DNA of 64,000 nucleotides from Rhodococcus sp. IEGM 1379. Lineage in GTDB: Bacteria > Actinomycetota > Actinomycetes > Mycobacteriales > Mycobacteriaceae. Within the stretch, counting starts at the first letter, position 1; each line of letters starts with the position of its first letter. The notes beneath the pieces are model-generated. The model was not told the origin of the DNA. It saw only the letters and a list, made by a program, of their open reading frames with translations, and did no database searches. A program made the translations under genes and the position numbers. Location: NCBI RefSeq assembly GCF_030056815.1, contig NZ_JASHKR010000010.1, positions 1 to 64,000 of the forward strand. The letters run 5' to 3'. Positions 1 through 8,454 of the stretch are shown here, in pieces.

Positions 1-725
1 CCATCATCGGTGTTCCGCCGTTTGCCGGGTTCTTCTCCAAGGACAAGATCATCGAAGTTGCCATCGGTGAAGGCGGCCTCAAGGGCATCGTTCTCGGCAT
101 CGTCACCCTGCTGGGGGCCGGACTCACCGCGTTCTACATGACGCGCGTGATGCTGATGACCTTCTTCGGAAAGCCTCGATGGGAGAACCAGGAACCCCAC
201 GAGTCCCCCGCTGTGATGACGTCGCCGATGATCCTGCTCGCGGTGGGCTCCGTTGTCGGGGGAATTCTGCTGACCGTCGGATCCAGCTTGCAGAACTGGC
301 TCGAGCCCGTTGTCGGATCTCATCACGTCGAACCACCGATACCGGCGTGGAGCATCACTGCGCTGGCGCTCATCGTGGTTGCGGCCGGCGTCGGAGTTGC
401 CTACCGCGAGTACGCCACCCGGGAAATCCCCCGAGAAGCCCCCACTTCCGTTTCACCACTGACCGTCGCGGCACGCCGCGACCTGTACGGTGACGCCTTC
501 AACGAAGCGGTATTCATGAAGCCCGGCCAACAACTCACTCAGGCTTTGGAAGTGGTCGACACCAAGGGCATCGATGGCATAGTGAACAGCTTCGCCGTTG
601 TCGTCACCGGGCTGTCGACTCTTGTCCGCAGGCTGCAAACCGGCTTTGTTCGTTCGTACGCCCTGGTGATGTTTGTCGGGGCAACACTGGTAGTCGCGAC
701 GATGATGGCGGTGACACTGTGGTGA
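1..725 (+). CDS. nuoL: NADH-quinone oxidoreductase subunit L, 3' part
   Basis: This is the C-terminal part of the large antiporter-like proton-pumping subunit of respiratory complex I. The frame is open from base 3 and begins inside the conserved GVPPFAGFFSKDKI segment, which is diagnostic of NuoL. The remaining ~240 residues carry hydrophobic helices and the long amphipathic C-terminal region ending in a last membrane helix (VMFVGATLVVATMMAVTLW). The 5' end lies outside the window. The stop overlaps the GTG start of nuoM, so the genes are translationally coupled. nuoL-nuoM-nuoN is the usual end of the nuo operon. Identity is near certain. Confidence 0.97.
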   Translation, partial: IIGVPPFAGFFSKDKIIEVAIGEGGLKGIVLGIVTLLGAGLTAFYMTRVMLMTFFGKPRWENQEPHESPAVMTSPMILLAVGSVVGGILLTVGSSLQNWLEPVVGSHHVEPPIPAWSITALALIVVAAGVGVAYREYATREIPREAPTSVSPLTVAARRDLYGDAFNEAVFMKPGQQLTQALEVVDTKGIDGIVNSFAVVVTGLSTLVRRLQTGFVRSYALVMFVGATLVVATMMAVTLW

Positions 726-2338
726 CCCAACTTGTGGCGGCCGAGACCGTTGCGAACAGCGGTTTTCCCGCCCTGACTGCCTTGTGGTTGCTCCCCCTCG
801 TGGGTGCCGCTGTAGTCGTCGCACTGCCGGCCCGGTCGCATCAACTCGCCAAATACGTCGCGCTCGCAATGTCGTTGGCCGTACTCGTGATCGCCGTTGT
901 TCTCGGAAGCAAATACGACCGCGGCGGAGAACAATTCCAGTTTGTCGAGAGGCACAGTTGGATTCCGGCCTTCGGAACCAGCTACACACTCGGTTTGGAC
1001 GGCATTGCACTGGTTTTGGTGCTCCTGACCGCAGTCCTGGTTCCACTGCTCTTGGTTGCCGGTTGGCACGATGTTCCCGCGGTTCCGCTCGATACTCCGG
1101 ATGCCGCGCCACGACGCCTGCCGCATACGTACTTCGCGCTGATCCTGGTTGTCGAGTCGATGGTTCTGGTCTCGTTCAGCGCGCTCGACGTCCTGCTCTT
1201 CTACATCTTCTTCGAGGCAATGCTGATCCCGATGTACTTCCTCATCGGCGGTTTCGGTGGAGCCAACCGATCGCGCGCAGCGGTGAAGTTCCTGCTTTAC
1301 AACCTGCTCGGCGGCTTGGTCATGCTCGCGGCTGTCATCGGGCTCTACGTTGTCACGGCCCGTGCAGAAAGCCCTTTCAGCGCAGGCACTTTCGATTTCC
1401 GGGCGATCGCGACTGTGGCAGCAAACGGCGATCTGGGTGTCGGACCGGGAGTTCTCAACACGTTGTTCCTCGGATTCATGTTCGCGTTTGCCGTCAAGGC
1501 GCCGCTCTGGCCACTGCACAGTTGGTTGCCTGATTCGGCGGTGGAATCCACGCCGTCGACCGCGGTTTTGATGATGGCCGTCGTGGACAAGGTGGGCACC
1601 TTCGCGATGATTCGCTACTGCCTGCAACTGTTCCCCGAGTCGTCCGCAACTTTCGCTCCGTGGATCATCGCCCTCGCGGTCGTGGGAATTGTCTACGGCG
1701 CAATCCTGGCTATCGGGCAGACCGACATCATGCGACTCATCGCCTACACGTCGATTTCGCACTTCGGGTTCATCATTCTCGGGATCTTCGCGATGACCAG
1801 CCAAAGCCAGGCCGGGTCGACGCTCTACATGGTCAATCACGGAATCTCGACGGCGGCACTGTTCTTGATTGCGGGATTCCTTGTCTCGCAGCGAGGTACA
1901 CGAGCAATCGCGGCGTACGGGGGCGTCCAGAAAGTCGCCCCGGTTCTTGCCGGCACCTTCCTGGTTGCCGGACTCGCAACGCTGTCCCTACCGGGACTTG
2001 CACCGTTCATCAGTGAATTCCTGGTTTTGATCGGCACGTACTCGCGGTATCACGTAGCCGCAATCATTGCGACTGTTGCACTGGTCTTGTCCGCGATCTA
2101 CATTCTGTGGCTCTACCAGCGCGTGATGGGTGGACCCGAGAAGGAAGGGTCCGACAAGATTCGAGATCTGGTGCGCCGCGAAATCATCGTCGTGGCACCG
2201 TTGCTCGCGCTACTCCTCTTGCTTGGCATCTACCCCAAGCCTGCTCTCGACATCATCACCCCTGCAGTTAGTCACACGTCCGTCGATCAGGCGCCGACAC
2301 CGCTGATCGCTGACGCCGACGGAGGTACCCACAAATGA
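719..2338 (+). CDS. nuoM: NADH-quinone oxidoreductase subunit M
   Basis: Membrane subunit of complex I, one of the three antiporter-like proton channels. The 539-residue protein has about fourteen hydrophobic helices. It shows family hallmarks such as the FYIFFEAMLIPMYFLIG stretch with its key Glu, FAVKAPLWPLHSWLPDSAVESTP with its conserved Lys, and the GQTDIMRLIAYTSISHFGF motif. GTG at 719 overlaps the nuoL stop; GTG at 722 is an equally possible start. The ATGA at 2335 couples it to nuoN. Length is normal for the family. Confidence 0.97.
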   Translation: MVTQLVAAETVANSGFPALTALWLLPLVGAAVVVALPARSHQLAKYVALAMSLAVLVIAVVLGSKYDRGGEQFQFVERHSWIPAFGTSYTLGLDGIALVLVLLTAVLVPLLLVAGWHDVPAVPLDTPDAAPRRLPHTYFALILVVESMVLVSFSALDVLLFYIFFEAMLIPMYFLIGGFGGANRSRAAVKFLLYNLLGGLVMLAAVIGLYVVTARAESPFSAGTFDFRAIATVAANGDLGVGPGVLNTLFLGFMFAFAVKAPLWPLHSWLPDSAVESTPSTAVLMMAVVDKVGTFAMIRYCLQLFPESSATFAPWIIALAVVGIVYGAILAIGQTDIMRLIAYTSISHFGFIILGIFAMTSQSQAGSTLYMVNHGISTAALFLIAGFLVSQRGTRAIAAYGGVQKVAPVLAGTFLVAGLATLSLPGLAPFISEFLVLIGTYSRYHVAAIIATVALVLSAIYILWLYQRVMGGPEKEGSDKIRDLVRREIIVVAPLLALLLLLGIYPKPALDIITPAVSHTSVDQAPTPLIADADGGTHK

Positions 2339-3909
2339 GTTCCTTCGATGCCCTTAACCACTCACCAAGTATCGAATACGGTCTGGTCGCGCCCATGTTG
2401 ATCGTGTTCGGGGTAGCCGTAGCGGGAGTGTTGGTCGAAGCATTTGCACCACGTAGCCTGCGCTATCCGGTCCAACTGGTTCTGGGCATCGGCGGATTGG
2501 CAGCAGCATTTGTTGCCGTTGTCCTGCTGGCGGGAACAAAGTCCGTGGCCATGATGGGTTCTGTTGCCATTGACGGCCCAACCTTGTTCTTGCAGGGCAC
2601 AATTCTGCTGGTCTCGATTGCCGCAGTACTGCTTGTTGCTGAACGCGGATCGGGAAACACCCTCCCCGAATCGCCGAGCCACGACACTCTCGGGAGCTTC
2701 ACACCGCAAGCGTCGAGTGTCCCGGGAAGTGTTGCCGAGCAGGAAGCCACCAAGGCCGGGATCGCTCAGACCGAGGTTTTCCCACTCACCCTGTTCGCGG
2801 TAGGTGGGATGCTCCTGTTTCCTGCTTCCAACGACCTCCTGACGATGTTTGTCGCGCTCGAAGTGTTTTCACTGCCGCTGTATCTGCTGTGCGGACTGGC
2901 GCGTCGACGCCGTCTCCTGTCGCAGGAAGCTGCGATGAAATACTTTCTGCTCGGGGCATTTTCGTCGGCGTTCTTCGTCTTTGGAATTGCCATGCTCTAC
3001 GGCTATGCGGGCACGGTCGATCTCGCCGGGATTGCCGACGCCGCCCGCATCGGCACGGAGAACGACTCCTTCCTGTGGCTCGGTACGGCTCTCGTCGCGG
3101 TGGGCCTGCTGTTCAAAGTCGGTGCCGTGCCGTTTCATTCGTGGATCCCGGACGTCTATCAGGGTGCACCCACCCCGATCACCAGTTTCATGGCCACGGC
3201 CACCAAGATCGCCGCGTTCGGGGCAATCCTGCGAATCTTCTACGTGGCGCTGCCCAACGAGTATGTGAATTGGCGCCCGCTGATGTGGGGCGTCGCGATC
3301 CTCACGATGATTGTCGGTTCGATTGTCGCCGTCACCCAGACCGATATGAAGCGAATGCTCGCCTACTCGGCCATCGCACATACCGGATTCATCCTGACTG
3401 GCGTTGTCGCCGATTCCGATGCCGGTCTGTCTGCGACGATGTTCTATCTCCTCGCCTACGGTTTCAGTACCGTGGGCGCCTTCGCCGTCGTCAGCCTTGT
3501 CCGGGACGCCGACGGAGAAGTTGCCGAACTTTCTCGCTGGGCCGGATTGGGTAGGCGCTCACCACTTATCGCGGCTGTGTTTGCACTGTTCCTTCTGGCC
3601 TTCGCCGGAATCCCTTTGACCAGTGGGTTTATCGGGAAGTTCGCGGTGTTCCGCGCTGCCGCGGAGGGCGGCGCTGTTCCTCTCGTCATTGTCGGAGTCC
3701 TGTGTAGCGCGATTGCCGCGTACTTCTACGTTCGTGTCATCGTGTTGATGTTCTTCACCGATCCGGTGGACGACGCACCCACCGTTGTTGTTCCGAGCGC
3801 CCTCACCAGTAGTGTCATCGGCCTCGGCGCTGGTGTCACTCTCATTCTCGGCATCCTCCCCCAGCCTGCACTCGACGTGGCCGAGCGCGCCGCGGAGTTC
3901 ATTCGCTGA
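2335..3909 (+). CDS. nuoN: NADH-quinone oxidoreductase subunit N
   Basis: Third antiporter-like membrane subunit of complex I. The 524-residue product contains the VALEVFSLPLYLLCGL segment with its key Glu, KVGAVPFHSWIPDVYQGAPTP, and the TQTDMKRMLAYSAIAHTGF motif, all typical of NuoN. A hydrophilic insertion around residues 100-145 (Pro/Ser/Glu rich, containing SPSHDTLGSFTPQASS) is typical of actinobacterial NuoN. The ATG overlaps the nuoM stop. It is the last nuo gene; the next gene follows after 32 nt with no terminator that I can see. Confidence 0.97.
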   Translation: MSSFDALNHSPSIEYGLVAPMLIVFGVAVAGVLVEAFAPRSLRYPVQLVLGIGGLAAAFVAVVLLAGTKSVAMMGSVAIDGPTLFLQGTILLVSIAAVLLVAERGSGNTLPESPSHDTLGSFTPQASSVPGSVAEQEATKAGIAQTEVFPLTLFAVGGMLLFPASNDLLTMFVALEVFSLPLYLLCGLARRRRLLSQEAAMKYFLLGAFSSAFFVFGIAMLYGYAGTVDLAGIADAARIGTENDSFLWLGTALVAVGLLFKVGAVPFHSWIPDVYQGAPTPITSFMATATKIAAFGAILRIFYVALPNEYVNWRPLMWGVAILTMIVGSIVAVTQTDMKRMLAYSAIAHTGFILTGVVADSDAGLSATMFYLLAYGFSTVGAFAVVSLVRDADGEVAELSRWAGLGRRSPLIAAVFALFLLAFAGIPLTSGFIGKFAVFRAAAEGGAVPLVIVGVLCSAIAAYFYVRVIVLMFFTDPVDDAPTVVVPSALTSSVIGLGAGVTLILGILPQPALDVAERAAEFIR

Positions 3910-3941
3910 GTGCCGACGCTCATGCCCGATACTCTCAGACA

Positions 3942-4619
3942 ATGACAAAGGACATGAGTCTCGATAACCGCAGCAACCGGATATTCGACACTATGCGAAG
4001 CCCGTGGTTCATTGCCTTTGCCACTGTCGCCGTCGCGCACCTGATCCTCAATGCTGCGGACGCGTCACCGTGGGACGGCATCACCAAGGTCATGCTTGCA
4101 CCACTACTGGCAGCGTGGGTCATAGCTGATCGAGGCCCGCGTATTGTCGCCGCAGCACTCATTGCCTGCGCCTTCGGCGACCTGTTCCTCATCTGGGACG
4201 GCACATTCATCGTCGGCATGGCGGCCTTCGCCATCGGCCATATCTGCTTCATCCGATTCTTCATCTCCCGCGGCGCGCTGGCGGAAGTCCGCCGCAACCC
4301 GTGGGTTCTCATCGCCTATACCGCTGCGGCCATCGCTCTCGTTTGCTACACCTGGTCCGGCCTGGGCGATCTCACGATCCCCGTCCCGATCTATGCCGCG
4401 ATTCTTGTCGGCACAGCAGCAACCTCATTGACTTACAACAAGATTGCCGGCGTGGGCGGGGCACTGTTCCTCGCATCTGACGCGATGATCCTATTGGGAC
4501 AGGCGGACAAGTGGCGGCCTGAGCCGGCCGATATCTGGATCATGACCACCTACGTCCTCGCCCTGCTGCTCCTGACAATCGGCATCCTCAGCCGTGAACG
4601 CCAGACATCAACGGGCTGA
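3942..4619 (+). CDS. YhhN family membrane protein (lysoplasmalogenase-like)
   Basis: Predicted 225-residue integral membrane protein with about eight hydrophobic helices. The sequence GDLFLIWDGTFIVGMAAFAIGHICFI and the later GGALFLASDAMI match the two conserved stretches of the YhhN/TMEM86 family. Characterised eukaryotic TMEM86 members and a few bacterial ones hydrolyse the vinyl-ether bond of lysoplasmalogens; activity here is unknown. The start is uncertain: ATG 3942, 3954 and 3990 are all in frame and none has a strong Shine-Dalgarno site. It may be read through from nuoN. Family assignment is good; function is inferred only. Confidence 0.8.
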   Translation: MTKDMSLDNRSNRIFDTMRSPWFIAFATVAVAHLILNAADASPWDGITKVMLAPLLAAWVIADRGPRIVAAALIACAFGDLFLIWDGTFIVGMAAFAIGHICFIRFFISRGALAEVRRNPWVLIAYTAAAIALVCYTWSGLGDLTIPVPIYAAILVGTAATSLTYNKIAGVGGALFLASDAMILLGQADKWRPEPADIWIMTTYVLALLLLTIGILSRERQTSTG

Positions 4620-4655
4620 GGCCGCCGATACGTGATCTCTCGGTACCATCCCAAG

Positions 4656-5285
4656 ATGACTACACCCACACCCCATGAGCGCACCCCCAGCCAGTGGGAA
4701 GAAATTGTGGCCGTCGACTCGACGCATTCCACACGATATGTGGAGCGATTCAGGTCAATGGTGGCGGAAGGCAAAGACATCGTCGGTGAGGCTCGACTGA
4801 TCGACGCGATGCTGGGCCGCGGGGGACGAGTTCTCGATGCAGGCTGCGGACCGGGCAGATTGGGCGGCTACCTGCACGAAGCCGGTCACGACGTTGTCGG
4901 CGTCGACGTCGATCCGGTGCTGATTGCCGCCGCCGAGGAAGACCATCCCGGGCCGACGTGGCTCGTCGGTGACCTTGCCGAGTTGGATCTGCCCGCCCGC
5001 GAAATTGCAGCCGATTTCGACGTCATCGTCTGTGCCGGCAATGTGGTGACCTTCCTGGCACCCTCGACCCGGCAGAGCGTCCTGGCCAGGTTCGCCCGTC
5101 ATCTCGCCCCCACCGGCCGTGTAGTCATCGGGTTCGGAGCCGGGCGAGATTACGAATTCTCGGAGTTCCTTGCCGATGCCGAGGCCAGCGGACTTGCCGT
5201 GGATCTCTTACTCGAGACGTGGGATTTGCGCCCGTTCACTGACAATTCCGGGTTCCTGGTCGCGGTTTTTTCTCGCAAGCACTGA
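4656..5285 (+). CDS. Class I SAM-dependent methyltransferase
   Basis: Soluble 209-residue protein with a Rossmann-type methyltransferase core. Motif I is VLDAGCGPGRLGGYL (about residues 55-69), followed by the acidic motif GVDVD, the motif II-like region around DFDVIVCAGNVVTFL, and a late GRVVIGFGAG strand. No substrate-specific domain is visible, so the methyl acceptor is unknown. I place the start at ATG 4656; GTG 4632 in frame would add eight residues without a better ribosome site. It lies 36 nt after the YhhN gene and is followed by a strong palindromic terminator. Confidence 0.8.
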   Translation: MTTPTPHERTPSQWEEIVAVDSTHSTRYVERFRSMVAEGKDIVGEARLIDAMLGRGGRVLDAGCGPGRLGGYLHEAGHDVVGVDVDPVLIAAAEEDHPGPTWLVGDLAELDLPAREIAADFDVIVCAGNVVTFLAPSTRQSVLARFARHLAPTGRVVIGFGAGRDYEFSEFLADAEASGLAVDLLLETWDLRPFTDNSGFLVAVFSRKH

Positions 5286-5299
5286 ACCTCGTCGATGCA

Positions 5300-5331
5300 C
5301 CGAAAGACGTCCCCGCGGGGACGTCTTTCGG
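5300..5331. terminator. Perfect palindromic bidirectional terminator
   Basis: Thirty-two bases form a 15-bp perfect stem (5' arm CCGAAAGACGTCCCC) around a 2-base centre. It sits between the convergent methyltransferase (+) and DUF1214 (-) genes, which end 15-20 nt away on each side. It lacks a long T-run, as is common in actinobacteria. Confidence 0.8.
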
Positions 5332-5349
5332 AGACAGACTTTCGATGAG

Positions 5350-6606
5350 CTAGCGCTGGTAGCGTGCCAATACGGCCCGGCGCCGACGATCGAGCACCGA
5401 CTTCCTGTCGTCTGCCGATATCCGTTCGACACCGGCCAGTTCCTCCGCCAGGTCCGCGAACTTCACCACTCGCACAGTCGGTGTCGGCAGATCGTCAGTG
5501 TCGGCAAGCCACCACCGGTACACGCATCGGGTGAACCGGTTCCCGGCTGTGTCGAGCCAGTTGGCCACGCCCGGATCGCGGTGTGCGACGACGGCCCGAA
5601 AGACGCCACCATCCAGCACTGCCTGGTGTCCGTTCAACGAGGTCTGGCGGAACGTGTAATCCAGTGACTGCCCCCAGTAGTCGCCAAGATGGATGTTCCA
5701 GAAATGGCAGGCGGGCGGCGACACCTCGATGATGACTGCTTCGTCCTCGTCGATCTCGAAACTACCTCCGCCATACGCGATGTAACCGGTGTCGGAGGCG
5801 TAATTGTCGCTGACCACCGGCTGGGTGCGAAGTATGTTGCGGTCGCCCGCGCGAGCTGCATACATGGCTGCCCAGTAATCCGAGAATCCGTCGACGAATT
5901 CACCGACTCTCGTCACCTGACTGGCGATCACAACCGGGTCCGATACCGGCCCAGTCCCCGAGAAGTCAAGTCGCTCAATGGAAATATGATGGGGTCCTTC
6001 ATTCTCCCAGTCATAGAAGTACTGCCGGATCATCAGCTTCGTCGCAGCAGGATCCATCGGTAGCCAGTTCCCGTCCTGGCGCTCGGCGCTGATGATCACC
6101 TCGAAATTGCCGTCCGCTCCCAAGGTGATTCCACCCGGATTCGAGATCGCCCCGAGGGTGCCGGCCGTCGCAGCCTTGAACGCGGCCGCGAAATCTCTTC
6201 GCTCCAGCGCGGCGCGGTCGAGGTTCTCATAGAGATTGACGGAGTCGTACAGCGTGAGCCCCAGATACCGCGCGCACCCACCGGTGCCTGTCAGTCGATA
6301 TGTCCCGGTCGCATCGAGAGTTGCGTGACCGAACAGGCAGTCCGGCGACTCTGTCGCATATCGCTTCGTATTGTCTTGGAGGTGACCAACTTCCGGATAT
6401 TCCGGGTCCGCACTGAACACCATCTGTTCCAGGCCCGCATTGAGAAGATTAAGCAGGTATCGGTATCCCGCCGAACGCATCGTGGGGTCGACGGATACCG
6501 GGTCACGCGTGACGAGGTCGCCGGCAGACCGTAGGTCGTCACACATCTTTGCCCAGGCTGCATCCAGGGCAGCATTTTCGGATTCAGGACGAGAAGGAGC
6601 GTCCAT
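5350..6606 (-). CDS. DUF1214 domain-containing protein
   Basis: A 418-residue protein resembling the DUF1214 family, whose members often pair with DUF1254. Visible features are an N-terminal helical region (AWAKMCDDLRSAGDLV), a central beta-rich part with GTYRLTGTGGCARYLGLTLY, and the C-terminal DUF1214-like stretch HFWNIHLGDYWGQSLDY ... RFTRCVYRWWLADTDDLPTPTVRVVKF. No signal peptide or membrane helix is seen. The biochemical role is unknown; many actinobacterial copies are linked to TetR genes and lipid or steroid regions. It lies 44 nt downstream of the tetR gene, probably in the same transcript and under its control. Confidence 0.75.
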   Translation of the reverse strand: MDAPSRPESENAALDAAWAKMCDDLRSAGDLVTRDPVSVDPTMRSAGYRYLLNLLNAGLEQMVFSADPEYPEVGHLQDNTKRYATESPDCLFGHATLDATGTYRLTGTGGCARYLGLTLYDSVNLYENLDRAALERRDFAAAFKAATAGTLGAISNPGGITLGADGNFEVIISAERQDGNWLPMDPAATKLMIRQYFYDWENEGPHHISIERLDFSGTGPVSDPVVIASQVTRVGEFVDGFSDYWAAMYAARAGDRNILRTQPVVSDNYASDTGYIAYGGGSFEIDEDEAVIIEVSPPACHFWNIHLGDYWGQSLDYTFRQTSLNGHQAVLDGGVFRAVVAHRDPGVANWLDTAGNRFTRCVYRWWLADTDDLPTPTVRVVKFADLAEELAGVERISADDRKSVLDRRRRAVLARYQR

Positions 6607-6650
6607 CTTTGCTCATTTCTGTTTGTCGGTAGTTTCGAATGCGTTAGTAG

Positions 6651-7274
6651 TCAGAGTGATTGCGGGGCCGACAACGCGGTGACGGCCACCACCAGAACGT
6701 GTTCGACATAGTCATCGAAAGTTCCTGTAGCAGTGCCGATTCCGAGCGCAGTACGTTTCATGTGCATGGCGATCGCGGAGAATGCCATGTTGAACATCAT
6801 CGAAGTTCGCTCGGCGGCCTGATCCTCGGACAAATGTGTCAATGAATCCACCAACCGTTGATGGATTTCACGGTTCACATTGCCGGGAGAATCAAGATCT
6901 GCACCGAAATAGTCAACCGTAGGAAGGAGTCTCACAATGAATTCGGCATAGTTCGCGCCATCGGCAGATCCGCTGACCGAGGCGGCAAAGGGAACGATTG
7001 ACGCCTCGACGAGTGCTCGCAATTCGCGACCACGGCCGTCCGCGTCGAGTGCCGCCAAGAAAGCGCGTCGAGCCTCTGCGATTGCCACCACGCGGCGACG
7101 AAACACTTCGACCAGCAGTTGATCGCGTCCACCGAAGTGGTACTGGACTGCGGACGTATTACGTTGGCCCGCAATGTTTGCTACATCTCGCATCGACAGC
7201 GCGTCGACGCCCTGGGTGCCCAGTAGTCGCTCCGCGACATCGACCATTGCACTTTTGGGGTCTGCAGATGCCAT
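6651..7274 (-). CDS. TetR family transcriptional regulator
   Basis: The 207-residue protein has an N-terminal TetR helix-turn-helix (AERLLGTQGVDALSMRDVANIAGQRNTSAVQYHFGGRDQLLVEVF, about residues 10-55). A helical ligand-binding domain with no recognisable ligand signature follows. The reading frame extends upstream to 7298, but that ATG lies inside a 36-bp inverted repeat, so ATG 7274 (MASADPKS) is preferred. That leaves the operator just outside the gene, the normal layout for autorepression. The likely target is its own transcript with the DUF1214 gene. Confidence 0.85.
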   Translation of the reverse strand: MASADPKSAMVDVAERLLGTQGVDALSMRDVANIAGQRNTSAVQYHFGGRDQLLVEVFRRRVVAIAEARRAFLAALDADGRGRELRALVEASIVPFAASVSGSADGANYAEFIVRLLPTVDYFGADLDSPGNVNREIHQRLVDSLTHLSEDQAAERTSMMFNMAFSAIAMHMKRTALGIGTATGTFDDYVEHVLVVAVTALSAPQSL

Positions 7275-7285
7275 GCACGACGGTA

Positions 7286-7321
7286 TAACGCACTGCATTA
7301 AATTGTCAATGCAGTGCGTTA
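7286..7321. promoter_or_regulatory. Probable TetR operator, 14-bp inverted repeat
   Basis: The arms TAACGCACTGCATT and AATGCAGTGCGTTA are exact inverted repeats separated by 8 bases. The site lies 12 bases upstream of the chosen tetR start and overlaps where its promoter must be. Symmetry, size and position all fit a TetR-dimer operator. No protein-binding evidence is available. Confidence 0.75.
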
Positions 7322-7340
7322 ATTTGGTACCGGATGCAGC

Positions 7341-7577
7341 TCAGTACCGGGTGTAGTGCTGCTGGCTCGCATGTTCATCAGGGCAGATGCACTTTCGGTC
7401 AAGGTTCCGATCCGAGGTCACGGCGCAGAATCGAATTCCGAGCGGATCGTGGGAATCCAGACTGTGCCCACAGGCCGGGCAGGACGGCGTCGAGTCGGTC
7501 GGTCCCGCTTCCTGTTGTGGGGTAGCCGACTGAGAAACGTCGGCAGAATTCGACACATCAGTGGGGTTCGAAGCCAT
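7341..7577 (-). CDS. Small RGCVC-like cysteine-motif protein
   Basis: A 78-residue protein with a Ser/Thr-rich N-terminus and a cysteine-rich C-terminus: CPACGHSLDSHDPLGIRFCAVT ... RKCIC. The spacing CxxCxH ... HDxxGxRFC ... CxC matches the small actinobacterial RGCVC family, with RKCIC in place of RGCVC. It may bind zinc; the role is unknown. The start ATG has a good upstream GGAGAA. A short possible gene precedes it by 30 nt on the same strand. Confidence 0.65.
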   Translation of the reverse strand: MASNPTDVSNSADVSQSATPQQEAGPTDSTPSCPACGHSLDSHDPLGIRFCAVTSDRNLDRKCICPDEHASQQHYTRY

Positions 7578-7607
7578 GGCGGTTCTCCAATTCTCGGCCG
7601 TTCGACT

Positions 7608-7826
7608 TCAGACCGATTTGGGCGCCGAGGACGACATGGCTTGACGGCGCATGTTCGAATTGCCCTCGACATCCTCCACGCTACCCGCTTCCGCCGAAAC
7701 AATCGGATCCGCCGATACCCGACCCCACCCACCGTCATGCCACCGCTGGACCCGTTGCACCAGCAACAACGGGGTCCTCGGAGGAGCCTGTCCGCCGGTT
7801 CCGTTCCGCGGCGCCGCCTTGGCCAT
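7608..7826 (-). CDS. Possible small hypothetical protein
   Basis: This 72-residue frame lies directly upstream of the RGCVC-like gene on the same strand. The N-terminal half has a segment PLLLVQRVQRWHDGGWG, the rest is polar. I do not recognise a family. Support is limited to position, spacing and a GAGAG upstream of ATG. It could be a chance frame. The stretch 7827-7984 holds nothing I can identify. Confidence 0.35.
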   Translation of the reverse strand: MAKAAPRNGTGGQAPPRTPLLLVQRVQRWHDGGWGRVSADPIVSAEAGSVEDVEGNSNMRRQAMSSSAPKSV

Positions 7827-7984
7827 CGATCTCTCGACCCTCTTCGGCGGCGGACGCTAAACACTGATCGAGGCGCATGAACGGTTCACTAGTCCCCCCG
7901 TAGCGGTTTCACCGGTACCTGAGGACTGGCACCGCCGGTCCGCGGTCGATGTGCAAACTCCCCGAGGCAGGCGGGGTTGACCCG

Positions 7985-8299
7985 ATGAGAACCGGAGCAA
8001 GAGCCATCATGCTGGTCGGCCTGTGCAGCGCTATGATTGCCGGAGCAGTAATCAGTTGCAGCACAGACAAATCCACGGACACGGCCCCAACTGACAAAAT
8101 CATGGACTCCGCCACAACCGCCGCGCTCGATGCGATTGTCGACGCGGCAGTGAACTCGACGGGAATTCCCGTTGCGGTGGTAGGCATTTGGGGACCGGAC
8201 GGGTCATACGTCAAAGCTGCGGGAGTCACCGACACGACCACTGGGGCCCCGATGGACACCAACTTCTACCACCGGATCGGTAGCGTCACAAAAACATAG
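7985..8299 (+). pseudogene. Truncated beta-lactamase-fold lipoprotein
   Basis: The frame starts with a lipoprotein signal (MRTGARAIMLVGLCSAMIAGAVISC, Cys as lipid anchor). It continues into the N-terminal part of a class C beta-lactamase/DD-peptidase-like domain (GIPVAVVGIWGPDGSYVKAAGVTDTTTG). It stops immediately after the catalytic SxxK element (FYHRIGSVTKT then TAG). Intact relatives are 350-400 residues or more. The product would lack the YxN and HxG elements, so it cannot be active. A hairpin follows at once. This looks like a deletion remnant at the edge of the peptidase island. Confidence 0.75.
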
Positions 8300-8303
8300 C
8301 CAC

Positions 8304-8336
8304 AGGCCGGTTCCGCAACTCGTGCGGAACCGGCCT
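8304..8336. terminator. Hairpin terminator, 14-bp stem
   Basis: The arm AGGCCGGTTCCGCA pairs perfectly with TGCGGAACCGGCCT around a 5-base loop. It begins 5 bases after the stop of the truncated lipoprotein frame and lies downstream of the convergent serine hydrolase gene, so it can serve both. Confidence 0.8.
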
Positions 8337-8454
8337 AGATTCTCGCACCCGGAACCTCGACGCCATGTCGGCAGCTACTCCCACCATTGCTCGTGAAGTC
8401 CCCACTGGTGCACAGTACGGATCGATCGGAGGCTCCGCCGTCGTCCCGGGAGGA

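Noticed and set aside
7356-7880. 174-codon plus-strand frame opposite the RGCVC-like gene
   Set aside because: Arginine-rich with no motif; the minus strand has the conserved cysteine pattern and a ribosome site.
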